Positions 10,118 to 22,610 of a stretch of DNA of 64,000 nt are shown piece after piece. This stretch comes from Sporodiniella umbellata (taxonomy: Eukaryota > Mucoromycota > Mucoromycetes > Mucorales > Rhizopodaceae). The notes under the pieces are model-generated. The model did no database searches and was not told the DNA's origin. It worked only from the letters and a program-made list of their open reading frames with translations. How positions within the stretch are numbered: position 1 is the first letter of the stretch; each line of letters opens with the position of its first letter. Location of the stretch: the NCBI GenBank assembly GCA_025677835.1, contig JAIXMR010000002.1, forward strand, positions 273,501 through 337,500. Reading direction: 5' to 3'. Both the position numbers and the translations under genes were made by a program.

Positions 10118-13100
10118 TTAATGAGCAGTAAGACCATCCTTAGTATGAGTAAAGACAAGACGGCTTTGTAAATCGAAGGGACTACCTGAATAAACCAAAA
10201 ATTCTTGCTCCTGCAAAGAGGAGCCTAGGCCGTATATATCGCGAATGTTGGAAGTCACGAATTGAACAGCTTGAGCTTCACTAATGCTGTTTTCTTGAGG
10301 AGAAGTGGCAGACAACCATCCTGCGTCCCAAGCCAGGTTACGGGCGAAACCGTCTCCAGATATACCTACGCCTATTTTAACTCCATAACGATGAAGAACA
10401 TGAGCCACAGTACCATTCGTTAAAGGGGCCCCAGAGAGGCAGTGTAGGGTATCGAAAGTAGAGGGGGTGCACAGTGTAGGGCGTAGTATAACAGGAATAT
10501 TAACCTCAGCTAAATGAGGTGCTACCAAGTGGGCTTCGGTTCCTCCAGAGATTACAAATTTAGCCTGAGGAAGATGATCGCGCTTTAAGATAATCAAAGA
10601 CGCAATCTCATCTTTGTTCACAGCAGAGATAATAGTCGGGATTTCTCCACGCGCCGCTTGGCCATAATGATTTTTGTTTTCCAAGTTTCCCGTCAGCAAT
10701 TGACGGATGAAACCAATTTGACTAGAGATAGTGGGAAAAACATCTGACTTTACACTGTCTCCTACTTGAAGATGAAGAGCTACTACAGGCGAAATAATAG
10801 CACCCTCAGTAAGAACTAAAGTCAAGTCAATAAATCGCTTTTGTTTTATGAGTCATGTATACCTGAATCTGCACTTGTTTTGAAAGCAGTAGAAATACCA
10901 ACAACCACATTGCCAGACACAGGGGCTGTTATAGAAGTCAACACGCCTCCTTTGTATGCTTCTTCAAGGTGGCGAGTACCCAGCTTGAGGCCGTCTACTG
11001 CAAACACGATATCTTTGGCGTCTTGTGATGCACTAGGGCGAATCCGTCCATCACCTGTACTTTGTTCACTAGGTATTTCCACCAATCCAAGGCTCGATCC
11101 AACGCCAATGAGACCCTAAAAAACAAATAAAAACAAAAAAGGCGTTTTCAACTAAAACATTGATTTGCAAATAAACTTACAGGAAGAACATATCCACCCT
11201 GAAGGTCATATTCAAATGCTTTCTCTAAAGACGCTGTACGGCTGCAATCCAACTCGGAGCAAAGAAGAGAGCCATTTTGAAACACAAGGTCTATGGGACC
11301 CTCTTTTGGTTCCTGATTCAAGAAGGAGTATCCCACATTTTTCAAAACAAAATTTTTAGCGCCTTCCATAGCTTTAGCGTTTTGCTTCTTTATCTGTGAT
11401 TCTACAGTTGTTTTTTTTGAAGGTATAGACTTGATAGGGCGTTGATCGAACTGAGGAATACCATCGATAAAAACTTGTAGAGGCGAGGCTCCCAATTCAA
11501 GAGGCTCGCGGTCCCAAATAACAATGTCTGCATCATAACCTACCTTAAGCGAGCCTACACGGTGACCCAAGCCGATGGCATGAGCTGGAACAGATGTAAC
11601 TGCCTTGAAAGCTTCCTGTGCAGGCAAGCCATAGTGAGTAGACTTGGCAGCCTCAAAAATGAGATGTTGTGAGTTAATAACTGGGTGATCGCTTTTGAGT
11701 GCAACAGGTATGCCAGAGTCGAAAAGAATCTTGGGTGCTTGAGGGATAGCCTGGAAAGCTTCTTTTTTGTAGCCCCAATTGTCTGCGAAGGTAGCAACTG
11801 TGATGTTGTTTTGAGCGCGTTTAATTATATCAGGAATACGGTAGGCATCTAAAGCATGGTGAAAAGCACTAATATTAAAATTAAATTCTAAAGAGTGTCG
11901 AATCATAGCCTCAATATCGTGGGTTTCGTAACAATGAATGTTCAAAAGTACATCGCCTCTTAACAAAGCTACTAATGACTCTAAGCTTAAATCTTCGGGA
12001 AATGGCGTGTCGAATCGAGAGCTTGTTTTTTCTGCTGCTAAACACCAATCGTCTTGCTGTTGCATCAACTTTTGTGCTCTAGCAAACTCTTTACGGAAAA
12101 GATAAGCCTCCCCAAGACCTAATCGGAAGCGTACCGGCTATTAACTTTACTTTTAAAATAAGAAAGAAAAGTACTTACGTGTAGATGGCATTTGACCTTT
12201 GTTGCCATATACTTTCTAACTCATAGAGTTAGTGAAAAGACTCTAGTACTATCTATTTTTACCTTTGGGTTTTCGCCACAAGCCATTTTCATCCATCTCC
12301 ATTTCTTATCAGATTCACTTAAATTATATTGTACAAGCATATCCTCGTTACTGAGAGTAGACACACGACGGTACTTGAAAGCAAACGCTTCACCGCCCAT
12401 CAAGTTACCAGAGCCTGGTAGTACTAGGGCAGTTGTAACACCACCTGATGACACAATTCGAATGGCGTTATCAGAAGGGTTAAAGGCATCAAGAGAGCGA
12501 ACATAGGGTGTGATAGGCGATGTCTCTTCATTGGTGTCGTCCGTACCACGGAATGCTGGCCATGAAGAAACACCTGCGTGACTAAAGGTCATGTAAGATA
12601 AGTTGTATGTGTATATATACACAACAAAGTCCTTTTACCTATGCATATCTACCAAACCGGGACTTACAACGTGACCCTTAACATCAATAACTTCAACTTC
12701 ATCGCTTTTAACAATGTCTTTCTCCACTTGGCGAACAATCCCCTTTTCAATATAGATGTCCATCTCGTTTAGTATATTTCCTTGACCATCCCATACCACA
12801 GCGTTCTTTAATAATATGGGTTTTTGATTAGGATCCGATCTCGGGTTCTCACGAGCTTCATCAGCTTTATTATCTGCTCGCTGCCAATTTCTTGAAATCG
12901 CTTGACATTTGGTTTTCCCGGCCTCCATAGTCAATTGGGAAACTCCCGAATTGATTGAAAAAGAATTCCTTTGACTCGGTAATAATGAACTCTCGGGTAA
13001 AAAGAAAGCGCATATACCAATAATCATAGCAACAATCACTAATAGTATGATGGCAATAACTGCTGATTGTTTACGTAACCATTGTTTCCACAATGCCGAG

Positions 13101-13180
13101 CGCCTATCGTTTAACAAAGGGCTATTACTAGATCCTTCTTCGTCCCGTTGAGGAATAGAAGAATAGCCTGAGGTAGACAT
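10118..13180 (-). CDS. Membrane-anchored metal-dependent amidohydrolase (fungal CE9/imidazolonepropionase-like)
   Basis: Exons (minus) are 13180-12639, 12581-12263, 12215-12179, 12118-11181, 11115-10863 and 10815-10118, giving 928 residues. A short acidic cytosolic tail is followed by one membrane segment at about residues 39-61 (VIAIILLVIVAMIIGI), so it is probably type II. The amidohydrolase domain starts with ILLKNAVVWDGQG and has the metal-binding HSH motif at 180-182 (VDMHSHAG), split by intron 1. Later motifs include SGGVTTALVLPGSGN, GENPK, VALKSDHP and GYDADIVIWD. A second composite-domain region with GTEAHLVAPHL fills the C-terminus. Proteins of this architecture are often labelled carbohydrate esterase 9 or imidazolonepropionase in fungi; the substrate is unknown. 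The 37-nt exon 3 encodes KVYGNKGQMPST, a conserved family block that supports it. Confidence 0.82.
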
Positions 13181-13332
13181 GGATAAGTAAAAAAAAAAAA
13201 AAAAAAAAAAAGGCAAAAAAGATCAAGCTTTTTGGTTTTTCACGTCTTGTTTATTATTCGATGCCAGCATAGACTCAGCTCAAGAGAAAGAAAAACTTTT
13301 CCCCCTTTTTTTTTCAGGATCCAATACATTTT

Positions 13333-14282
<950 letters not shown>

Positions 14283-14866
14283 TTGGGGATATTAGTAAGA
14301 ACAAAAAAGAAAGAAAAGAAAAAGAAAAAGATAGACGGACTCTGTTTTTCATTTTGTGATTCGGAAACGGAGCAAAAGCTTTGCACTAAATTCTATAAAC
14401 AGCAGCCTATTTTTTTTTTAAAAAAAAAAAGAGGAAGAGTAAAAGAACGCTTTGTGATATTGGTTCTGAAAAGACTTTACAACAGTCTTTGTGACTCCTT
14501 CTTATCTTGGTACAAGGCCATCTATTAACGCAGTAAATACCACTAATCCTACTAGACTTTCATGACGTAAAGCTGTCTGTATCTATCTTGGTGGGAGTAC
14601 AGACGCGATAAAAAAAAACCCCCCTAAAAGTAGCTTCCCCGTCTAAGTATCTTACATGTTTTGATTTGCTTTAGGCACAAGAAGTAAGGTACGCTTAGTA
14701 TTCACTTTATTTAATTTTGTAGAATATCCCTGAAAAAAAAAAAAAAAAAGCGTTCAGCCTCTTTGAATAACAAACTGCGCTTCGTTTTCTGAAAAAACTG
14801 TGAGGCTCAAACAAGTTGTCTATTTAATAGCTCAAGAGTTTGCCTAAAGACAGTGTTTTCGATTTC

Positions 14867-14902
<36 letters not shown>

Positions 14903-15957
14903 GGTTTGACTGAGCATTTATGTACAATAGTAAACACAAGTACTTGTTGTACATTTTTCGTAGAAATACTATCAGTCAACCGGGTTACAGCGACTGTAAT
15001 AAATTCTTTATTATTACCCTTAATCCAAAACGTGTAGAGAAACGAGTTCATATTCCTCTGAATTCTAGCTTAACAATGCAGTCCATTGATATACAAAATC
15101 CATGTTTCTATCATACTCTTTACTCTAGTGTTGTTTGAGACAAATGTTTCTTTAGCAAGACATGGTCTTTGATTTATTTTTGTTTTGTTTTCCCCCAATG
15201 CCTATTACTATTACAAATGTTCTTTTATTGATTCCTCTAGCTAGTGTACACCAAGCTTTAATTCTGTTTGGCTAATTCACCTTTTAGAATACTCTTATGA
15301 GAGTTTTAGTAGATGAATTCAGCTAGCCTATCCAAACACTTTATCAGTAAAGTTGCAGAGTGAAAGAAGGCTTCCTTTATGTTTTATGATGTGCACACAC
15401 AAAGTGTTTTTTGCAAGTTAGCCATAGGCACTCGTTGGATTGTTCCTTTTTGCAAAGCACATGACACCTTCGGTTCGTAACTCAGTATCTATGATGCGCC
15501 AGGTTTTAAGGGCAGAGATCAAAGACTTCCTTTGTCTTTGTTCTTGGTCTAGCTTTGGCTAAAGCTCTTTTGAGGGTGTTGATTAAACCACTTGTGGATA
15601 AAAAAAAAGAAATCTACTCTTTCCAGCCGTTCGTTCTGACTGTTAGTTTTGTGGAACGGTGTAGGATGAATCTCTTTTTTTAGAATACAACGATACATGT
15701 GGTTAACACAAGAAGGAAAGGGTCTGTTCTTTACTAGCCAATCGCTATCATTGAAAAGGTATTTCCAAAGTTAGACTTCATGAGAAAGTCAGTCATATTG
15801 ACGTGTGTTTAGCTTCGCAAGCTTTGTACCCGTTCTCGACAAGATCTTTTTGTAACATTGATGATTAAAACAAAAGAGAGGTCAGAAGCCGTTGAGAAAT
15901 TTTCAAAAAAAAAATTAAAAACTGGATGGCCTTTTATTCTAGAAATCGTTTTCTAAA
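14283..15957. other. Spacer between two minus-strand genes
   Basis: No gene could be built on either strand. It contains the Rab promoter at the left, an A run at about 14868-14898 and a T9/A11 palindrome near 14410-14430. No tRNA, 5S or snRNA signature was recognised, although an unannotated non-coding RNA cannot be excluded by eye. Confidence 0.5.
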
Positions 15958-17444
15958 CTATGAGCTCTTTTTGCTTTGTATATCGTTCTGTACGTTCTTT
16001 TGCACGTCTTTTTGTGTATTATTCTCGGCTTTTCCCTGTAAATCTTTCTGTGTGTCCTTTCCATCTTTTTTTGCTTCTTCCTTCTTTTCTTCCACTTCAT
16101 TTACAGTAGCATTTTTTACTTCAGGGGATGATGGCGAAGTTGAACAAGGTGAGGTGGGTGTGGATACTGTAGAGCTCTCAGTAATGGCGTCGTACCATTG
16201 TTGTTTTGTTTTTCCGTTTAAAATAGCAACGATAATGACAGACATATTGTCATAGCCGAGGCCGTTGCTTGTTTGCTCATCAGCAAGACAGTGATCCATC
16301 ATGTCTTCACAAATTTCTTCCAGTCTCTTGCCAAGTTTAATGCCCTTGTGTACAAACTCAACAACTTCTTGGTTTGACATGCAGTCCCATATACCGTCAC
16401 ATGCCAATACAATAAACTCATCGTCTTTAGTGATTTGGTGATCAATTAAATCAGGGTTGGCTGTACATTTTTTGAGTCAGTCTTTTGTTATTTTGTGTTT
16501 TTTTTTGTATACGTACATGTTACCACCTGCTCTTCTGCTGGGAGATGCTCGCTTTGCTTAAATTCGAAATCGCCAATAGCTCGAGACAAGGCCAGGTTTC
16601 CTTTTTTTTTTTTTTTAGACTTGCTTTTCATAAAAGAGTATTGACCTACCATTTACACGTCCGAATTCTACAAATCCTCCAGCCTTTTGAATTCTGTCCA
16701 TTTCTGTTTGATCTGTAGGTTTGTGATCATAAGAAAGAGGCTTTGCCTTTCCAGAAGTACTGATGATAGCTCTAGAATCACCTGCATTGGCCTGGGGAAT
16801 GGTTAGCAAAAAAAAAAAAAAAGCTGCTATGAATCTTTATATAACCTACCACAATAATATGATTGTCCTGTGTTATTAATGCAGTAACAGCTGTACAGCC
16901 TGAAGGGTCCGTAGCATACTTGCTATCTAAACACTAGGTGTAAGTCTCTAACGCCTTTTTGTATTATTGACATTGGTATTGTTTTTTTTTTTTTTTTTTT
17001 TTTTTTTACCCGCCAGTAAATCTTTATCCAAAGAAAGGAACGCATCCTTAAACGCTTCCTTATACTCCTTCTTTTTAAAGTGTTCGCTTTCGAGTAATTT
17101 TCGATACAAAGACTCGCCTGTGTATTGCGCAATAGTAGAGCCTATTTACTCTGCATAAATACAAACGCCTACAAAATAGGCTGGCGCTCTTACCTCCGTG
17201 GCCATCAAAAACACCAAAAAAACTGAGCTCGGTATCGCCTAATTTTAAGAGCGTGGTATGGGCATCTTCCATAGCTAAAGACAAAACATTAGCTTTTAGT
17301 TCAAACAAAGAAAAAAAAAAAAAAAAACAATAACTAATTACTCAATCTCCAGCCTTGCATGTGAGAACATCCATAGAAGTATTTGTTATTGGCATCGTAA
17401 GTGGATGTTTTGTTAGTGTCAGGTTCAGATAAAGTTTGTCCCAT
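15958..17444 (-). CDS. PP2C-type Ser/Thr phosphatase (Ptc2/Ptc3-like), paralogue 1
   Basis: Exons (minus) are 17444-17342, 17274-17194, 17141-17010, 16926-16850, 16791-16650, 16600-16517 and 16460-15958, giving 373 residues. It starts MGQTLSEP, like fungal Ptc2, with a Gly2 that could be myristoylated. Metal-site motifs are complete: [21 protein letters not shown] and GYDNMSV. The family dephosphorylates stress MAP kinases and checkpoint kinases and needs Mn or Mg. The last 70 residues are a low-complexity tail with Ser/Thr-Pro clusters, a Glu/Lys stretch and degenerate Gln-Lys-Asp-Val repeats. A second PP2C gene at the right end of the window shares most exon borders. A CACGTG site lies 87 bp upstream of the start. 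Confidence 0.93.
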
Positions 17445-18495
17445 CTTGTTTATGTTCTTTATTTTTGGAAAGAGTAAAAGAAAAAAAAGAAAAAAGAAAC
17501 GAGAGAAATGAAAGAGGAAGAGAATGGGCTCACGTGATGTCTTCTAGACTCTTAATTTCAATGCCCACATTAATGATCCACATCCCAAAAATAGTTGCTT
17601 ATTTTAAAAAAGGAAAAAGCAACAGCGATTATGCTATACCGCGTTTTTCCTTAATAAGACGCTGACTGTCTGAAACACTATGGTTAGACAGCCGTACGTT
17701 TTTTTACTTTTATTTTTTTTACTTTTATTTTTATTTTTCACTTAACAAGCACTATTCATGTCTTTAAATCAAAGTGTCTTCTGTGTGCCCACGACTTCAT
17801 CCGATTCTCTCCGACAAGCAACTGGCCGCGTTTTATATCGGGTGAGCTCACCTTATGACTTATCACTTATCAATGATCGTCTGGTCTATTTCGCTTTTTC
17901 AAGACAATTGAAATTGATTTTATACAATTGGACGTGTCTTTTTGCTTCCATTCAGCCAATCATAAAAGAGTCATTCAAAACTCACGGCTTAGTTCCGGAC
18001 CGGCAATTTTGAATACCATGACGTCAAAGCGCTCACCAAGATTGACTTGGGTTTTGATAGAGCGAAAATCTGTGGACATAGAACTCGATGCTATCGTAGT
18101 ACAGATAGTGTCTTGGGGAGGGAAATGATGGCTATTGAGCCACTACAGAACCCACTGCTCACAGTGGCAAGCTTTGACTCTATACATTTCGACATTTACA
18201 GTATCTTTTGCTTGCTGTAGAGTTGTTTTCGAGGGATGTTTAAAATCGTACCTGGCAAATTTTTAGTACGTTTTTCCTTTCTCAAAACGCGTGCAAATAG
18301 TTTGCTTTCAATCATAGATAAAAAGAAGAGAGGTCAGTTTGGCATACGATGGTGCTCTCTACCGTTTTCTTTGACTGGGTTGCTGATGTTCAATATGGCT
18401 TGAAACTTAGCAATGTAAAACATCTCAAGTCTAGATGAAAAGTCTTTTTTTATTTTTATCATTGACTTTCAAAACGAAACCTATGATCTACTGTA
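17445..18495. other. Promoter region of PP2C paralogue 1 and 3' flank of the membrane-protein gene
   Basis: No coding exon was found. The palindrome CACGTG at 17531-17536 and a CCAAT-like element near 17950 are the only recognisable sites. The frame at 17758-18012 has no motif and no splice partner. Confidence 0.5.
17531..17536. promoter_or_regulatory. CACGTG palindrome upstream of PP2C
   Basis: A perfect CACGTG hexamer, the core bound by Cbf1-type and other bHLH factors in fungi, sits 87 bp 5' of the PP2C start. Binding is inferred only from sequence. Confidence 0.4.
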
Positions 18496-19559
18496 TTACG
18501 TAGACAGCAAGGGTGTTCTTTCGCCTATACCATTTAGCCAGTGACTGAATCTTCTGTTCAAGCGTTCCAGCCAGTTTGGAATAAGGGTTCTTGCAACGGC
18601 ACTTACTAAAACGCCGACGACAATAAGTGCAACCGTGTGAGGTGCTCCTTCCAAGAAGACAGCAGCACCTAAAAGGATCCTAATAGCACAGAAAACATAA
18701 GTTTCTTTCCTTATTTTATACAATCAAGCTTTACCAGGCAGTAGTCAAGGAGTAGACCCAGTCCTTTCTGTGGGAATAGTCTACAAGATGAAGGGCAATG
18801 AAGCCAATAACTGACAAAACCAAAACGTGAGCCTATAGCGTGTTAATACATTTGAAAACACTCAACAGATATTACCAGTTGACTGTGTTTTGTATGGTCG
18901 CTTAGCTGGAATACTTGCCAAAGCACAAGGAAAAGTGAATAGGCAGTGTAGATTGAGAAAGGAGCATTGATAAATGCATGGTCTACTCCGTTACGGGGTG
19001 GGTAATCAAAAAAGCGGTGATAAATAAACACAAGTGTAGCCAATTGCCATAAAAGTCCAACAAAAGCAAAGATGTTCAGTTTAGAATACTGAAACAAGTT
19101 AGTTTTGTCATCGTACTTTTGCAAATTTTTTTACCCATAAAAATGAAACGCCTCCGTTTAAAACTGTAACTAACAAATACCAGTAACCAATAGCCTCATA
19201 GACATCTGATGTATTTATGCAAGTAAGTAATCTTTACGCTCTCCTCTGTTTCAAACCTTTAGGCGAGCTTGGAAGATATTGATAGATAGTAAATCCAACA
19301 AGTAAAAAGTGTAAGGTACCAGCTAAAATGATGGCAAAATCTCTTGGTCCAAAGTCATAGGAATGACTCAGGAACCTTTACAAAAAAAAAAAAAAAAGGG
19401 GGAAAGTAACAGTCAGAACACGAACTTTGCCTTTACAAAAAAAAAAAAAAAAAAAAGAAAGAAAGCTTACCACCCAGAAAAGCTAAAGCCTTGGGAAGCT
19501 ATCAAGAAAATAGTAGCTAAAGTGTTTGCCAACTTGATTTTGAAATCAACGTTGCCCAT
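18496..19559 (-). CDS. Multi-pass membrane protein of unknown function
   Basis: Exons (minus) are 19559-19471, 19375-19257, 19205-19135, 19088-18876, 18832-18735 and 18679-18496, giving 257 residues. All five introns close in phase, which strongly supports a real gene. About six or seven hydrophobic segments are visible, including around LANTLATIFLIAS, FAIILAGTLHFLLVGF, YWYLLVTVLNGGVSFLW, IFAFVGLLWQLATLVF, YTAYSLFLVLWQVF, AHVLVLSVIGFIAL and TVALIVVGVLVSAV. The C-terminus ends in ERTPLLST, which could be a sorting signal of acidic-dileucine style, although this is a guess. I do not recognise the family. The 95-nt first intron contains two polypyrimidine-rich acceptor-like ends; only the second keeps the frame. 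Confidence 0.8.
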
Positions 19560-19653
19560 TGTTAATAAAATAGAAAAAAAAAAAAAAATAAAGAAAAGAA
19601 AATGATGTCACTTTTTTTTTTAAAAGATTATTTACACAAAAAATTATTTGGCT

Positions 19654-20859
19654 TTATTTCTCTGCCCTTGACGCTTCCAAAGCCAGTGATCGGGCAACCA
19701 GTCTATCTGCTTCTTCTGTACGATTACTTTTGATATGCAGCTTGATTAGGGTTGTGTACATGCTTTTGATGGGTTGGATGTTGTAACTTTCTATCATATA
19801 ATCAATAAGAGCTTCTGCCACCTGGGGTCTTTTCATTTTTATAGCTTGGTGTTTAAATAGATGCTCAAAAATATATAGATTGGGTTTAATGTTTGCTTGT
19901 TGCATTTCTGTAAACGCGTTCTTGGCTCCTTCTATATCATCGCACACGCAGTAGGCTTTGATCAGCGCATCGTAAATCTTGACGTTTTTGTAAATACCAT
20001 ATTGAGGTATCAGTGTCTTGTGAACATAATAAACACCAGTGACATTCTTTGCTTTGCCATGAGCTTCCAAAAGCGCTTCAAAGGTGTCCTGTGTGGGTGT
20101 AAGTATTTTGCTTGGAGGTGGCGATTTATGAAAAAGAGGTGCAGATAGTGGAGTGTAGACAGCTATTTCCGGGGTCTGGAACCATTGGGTAATAAAATTG
20201 GGTTGTTCTTTCAACGACATAAAGTTCTCTTTAAATAATCGATCCGCCTCAGTAGCATTTCCCATACGTCCGTTGGTTTTTATCAAGATATTGTAAGTCT
20301 CCACATTAGGGCGAACTTGGCTTTCTAGGAGTTCGTCAAATATTTTAAAAACCTGTTCATATTTATGTGCACTAAGAGCCGTCTTCATATATAAATTATA
20401 GCTTTCTTCGTTCTTTGCAGTCATCTTGCTCCAGTGAATCTTAGCAGATTCCCAGTCGCGTAGTCGTTGGCAAATGTTTAAAATCAAATTGTAGTCTCGA
20501 GCTGCCAATTTGTAGTGGTTTGCTTTAGCGATCTCCATAATCTCTTCAACACACTTTTTGTGGTGTTTGAGGTATTGGTACTGGTAATGATGATCGTCTT
20601 TGATAGCAAATGTTTGAATCGCCATAGAGTGGTACTGAATAGGTAGTTTGCTGATTTGATTCGATGTATGAAGGTCAACATAAGATTTCCAAACTGTTGG
20701 CGCGCGACAACGGCGGATGGCCGATAGTAATCTGTTTGATACTTGCTCTAACGTTACAGGTTTGAGTTGAAGAGAATCGGAATAACCATGATGTAAACGG
20801 CGGATCCGGTTCTGAGCCAAGAGGTTCGGAGCCCTTTTGATGAAGCAATTCTGAAGCAT
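19654..20859 (-). CDS. Pentatricopeptide repeat protein, probably mitochondrial
   Basis: This is an intronless frame of 401 codons. The N-terminus (MLQNCFIKRAPNLLAQNRIR) is basic and lacks acidic residues, fitting a mitochondrial presequence. PPR-type helical pairs are recognisable at about residues 130-240 (YNLYMKTALSAHKYEQVFKI; VETYNILIKTNGRMGNATEA) and 290-390 (KIYDALIKAYCVCDDIEGA; SMYTTLIKLHIKSNRTEEA). PPR proteins bind specific organellar RNAs to aid their stability, processing or translation. The exact RNA target cannot be read from this. It could be a distant relative of fungal RNase P or Cbp1-type factors, but nothing decides between them. Confidence 0.85.
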   Translation of the reverse strand: MLQNCFIKRAPNLLAQNRIRRLHHGYSDSLQLKPVTLEQVSNRLLSAIRRCRAPTVWKSYVDLHTSNQISKLPIQYHSMAIQTFAIKDDHHYQYQYLKHHKKCVEEIMEIAKANHYKLAARDYNLILNICQRLRDWESAKIHWSKMTAKNEESYNLYMKTALSAHKYEQVFKIFDELLESQVRPNVETYNILIKTNGRMGNATEADRLFKENFMSLKEQPNFITQWFQTPEIAVYTPLSAPLFHKSPPPSKILTPTQDTFEALLEAHGKAKNVTGVYYVHKTLIPQYGIYKNVKIYDALIKAYCVCDDIEGAKNAFTEMQQANIKPNLYIFEHLFKHQAIKMKRPQVAEALIDYMIESYNIQPIKSMYTTLIKLHIKSNRTEEADRLVARSLALEASRAEK

Positions 20860-21983
20860 CTTTTCCTGTATTCCTCAATCAAAGAAAAACTTAAAAAAAT
20901 TTTAGGGGAGGGGGGGTGCTGTCGATTGTTCGAGTGCCGATTGAGAAAATTGAACTGCAGTTGGCGGCGATTACACTTTGAAATAAAATCTGATTAGAAC
21001 TTATTGAATCCCAGGTTGGGTCACAGTATTATGTACAATCAGATTGTGTGTATGAGGATTTTGCAGTAATGTTTAGTTTCTTTTATCAGCCAATCATGTT
21101 TATTATGTATTTCTATGGAAGCCCCTAAAAGTTGACAAAAATTGAGTCGTATAAGTGCAAGAAACAGGGTTTTTATAATTGTATAAATTGCAAAAACAAA
21201 AATTGTATGTAGGAAAAACTTGCTGGATATGTAAAAAAATACAACATATGGATCGAATATTCATCTTAATAAAAAAACCGTTTTGATAACAGAAGCAAGA
21301 GGTGTACACAAAGTGAATACACTATCCCCACCGGCCAATAGAAACGTCACAAAAAAGAACAACTACTTTAATATCAAAAACATAGAAGAAATGGATGCAT
21401 GATTGGACGAGACCAAAGAAGGCTATACTTGTGATTGTTATTTTTGAAAACAGTGTTAGAAAAAGACACCAAATGTAACTATAAGCAATAAAAATTCATT
21501 CAAAGCGTAGAATCCCTAATTGAATACATGCTAATTTATATCAGGGTTGGGTTTAAACTTTAGTCACTAAAAGTTAATCAGGTTTTCAAAATTCAACTCT
21601 ACCAAGTGTACTTGATTGTATAAGACTGCACTGATGATACAATTACTAGGTACTCAGCTTCATGAATCCCCTTATAGGCATCAAGCTGGTAACGTTAAAA
21701 TAAAAGTGAAAACAAAATAGCTAAATTCTTAAATTTCCAAACTCTAGAACGATCTAGAACGTATGTCAAAACTAACGTATATGCCCTGAGAGTCTTGTGG
21801 CATCTGCCCTTAATGCCAATACAGCCAAGACAAGACTGCGTACTGCCTTTCTATCGGAACTATTGTCGTTCACTGTACACACACTTGCGTCATTTTTGGA
21901 GTAACTCAGGTACACTTTTTTTTTTTTTTTTTTTTTCAACTCAAGGCAGTTTTGTATTTGTTCTGGTTTTAGTTTAGAAGAAA
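20860..21983. other. Divergent promoter region carrying repeat copy B
   Basis: The PPR gene and the lectin gene diverge from this spacer. It holds copy B of the dispersed repeat (about 21107-21479), a CCAAT element near 21092 and a T run at about 21918-21936. No further gene was found. Confidence 0.55.
21107..21479. repeat. Dispersed repeat, copy B
   Basis: The best-matching part is 21304-21479, which aligns with 1466-1635 through blocks such as AACAACTACTTTAATAT and AAGAAGGCTATACTT-type sequence. Matching extends leftward through a TTGCTGGA block. The minus-strand frame at 21103-21309 overlaps it and may be a decayed coding remnant, since copy A shows similar residues broken by stops. Confidence 0.65.
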
Positions 21984-22610
21984 ATGGAAGACTTTCCGCC
22001 TGGCTATTTCTATATCAAATCTCGCTGTTCGGGCAAAGTCATCGATGGTAAGAAAATGAAATTTTCTTTACTTCCATTTACAAAAGTCATTAGTGGATGG
22101 TGCATCTACAAAAGTAAGACTGCTTGAAGTAAACATGAGCTTTAAAGTAACACTATTCAAAAGAACGATGGCAAAATTTTGATTTGGACACCTAAGCATA
22201 ATGAAGATAGAGACAACCAGTTATGGTATCATCAAGTAGGCGCAAACTTTTGTGTAGACAAACCTCTAAAACAGTGGAAATAGGATGGCTTTCTAATTAA
22301 CAAAACATCAGCAAAAGTCTTAGATGTGAGGGGAGGTCCCTTAGTGGATAGTGCTTGGATATGTCAATATGACCGAAAGCCAATTCGTGATGCGGAAAAC
22401 CAAAGATGGGGCTATAATGAGGGATATATCTATGTACTTTCTGATCCGCATATGGTTTTAGATGTACGTGGCAATAGTACAGCTGACGGTACACGGATGA
22501 TATTGTACCATCGAAAGTTTGGAAACGATAGACACAACCAGCTATGGGACCTCGTCCCTGCTGGACAAGTTCAGGGGGAACGGGAGGTTTTATTTGAAGC
22601 CGAGTTCTGA
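21984..22610 (+). CDS. Ricin-B-fold (beta-trefoil) lectin-like protein
   Basis: Exons are 21984-22047, 22094-22113, 22164-22235 and 22284-22610, giving 160 residues, enough for one beta-trefoil. The three repeats each carry the QxW signature: DNQLW, NQRW and HNQLW, with GKVIDV, AKVLDVRG and HMVLDVRG strands. There is no signal peptide and no enzymatic toxin chain, so this is a cytosolic carbohydrate-binding type protein rather than a ricin-like toxin. Fungal members often bind glycans and have been tied to storage or defence. The final codons overlap those of the convergent STK16-like kinase by 21 nt. Exon 2 is only 20 nt long. Confidence 0.88.

Noticed and set aside
15420..15520. A tRNA-like B-box match (GGTTCG) in the spacer left of PP2C
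   Set aside because: No acceptor stem, anticodon arm or T-run end could be paired around it.
21984..22610. Ricin-like toxin
   Set aside because: Only the beta-trefoil sugar-binding fold is present; there is no enzymatic chain and no secretion signal.
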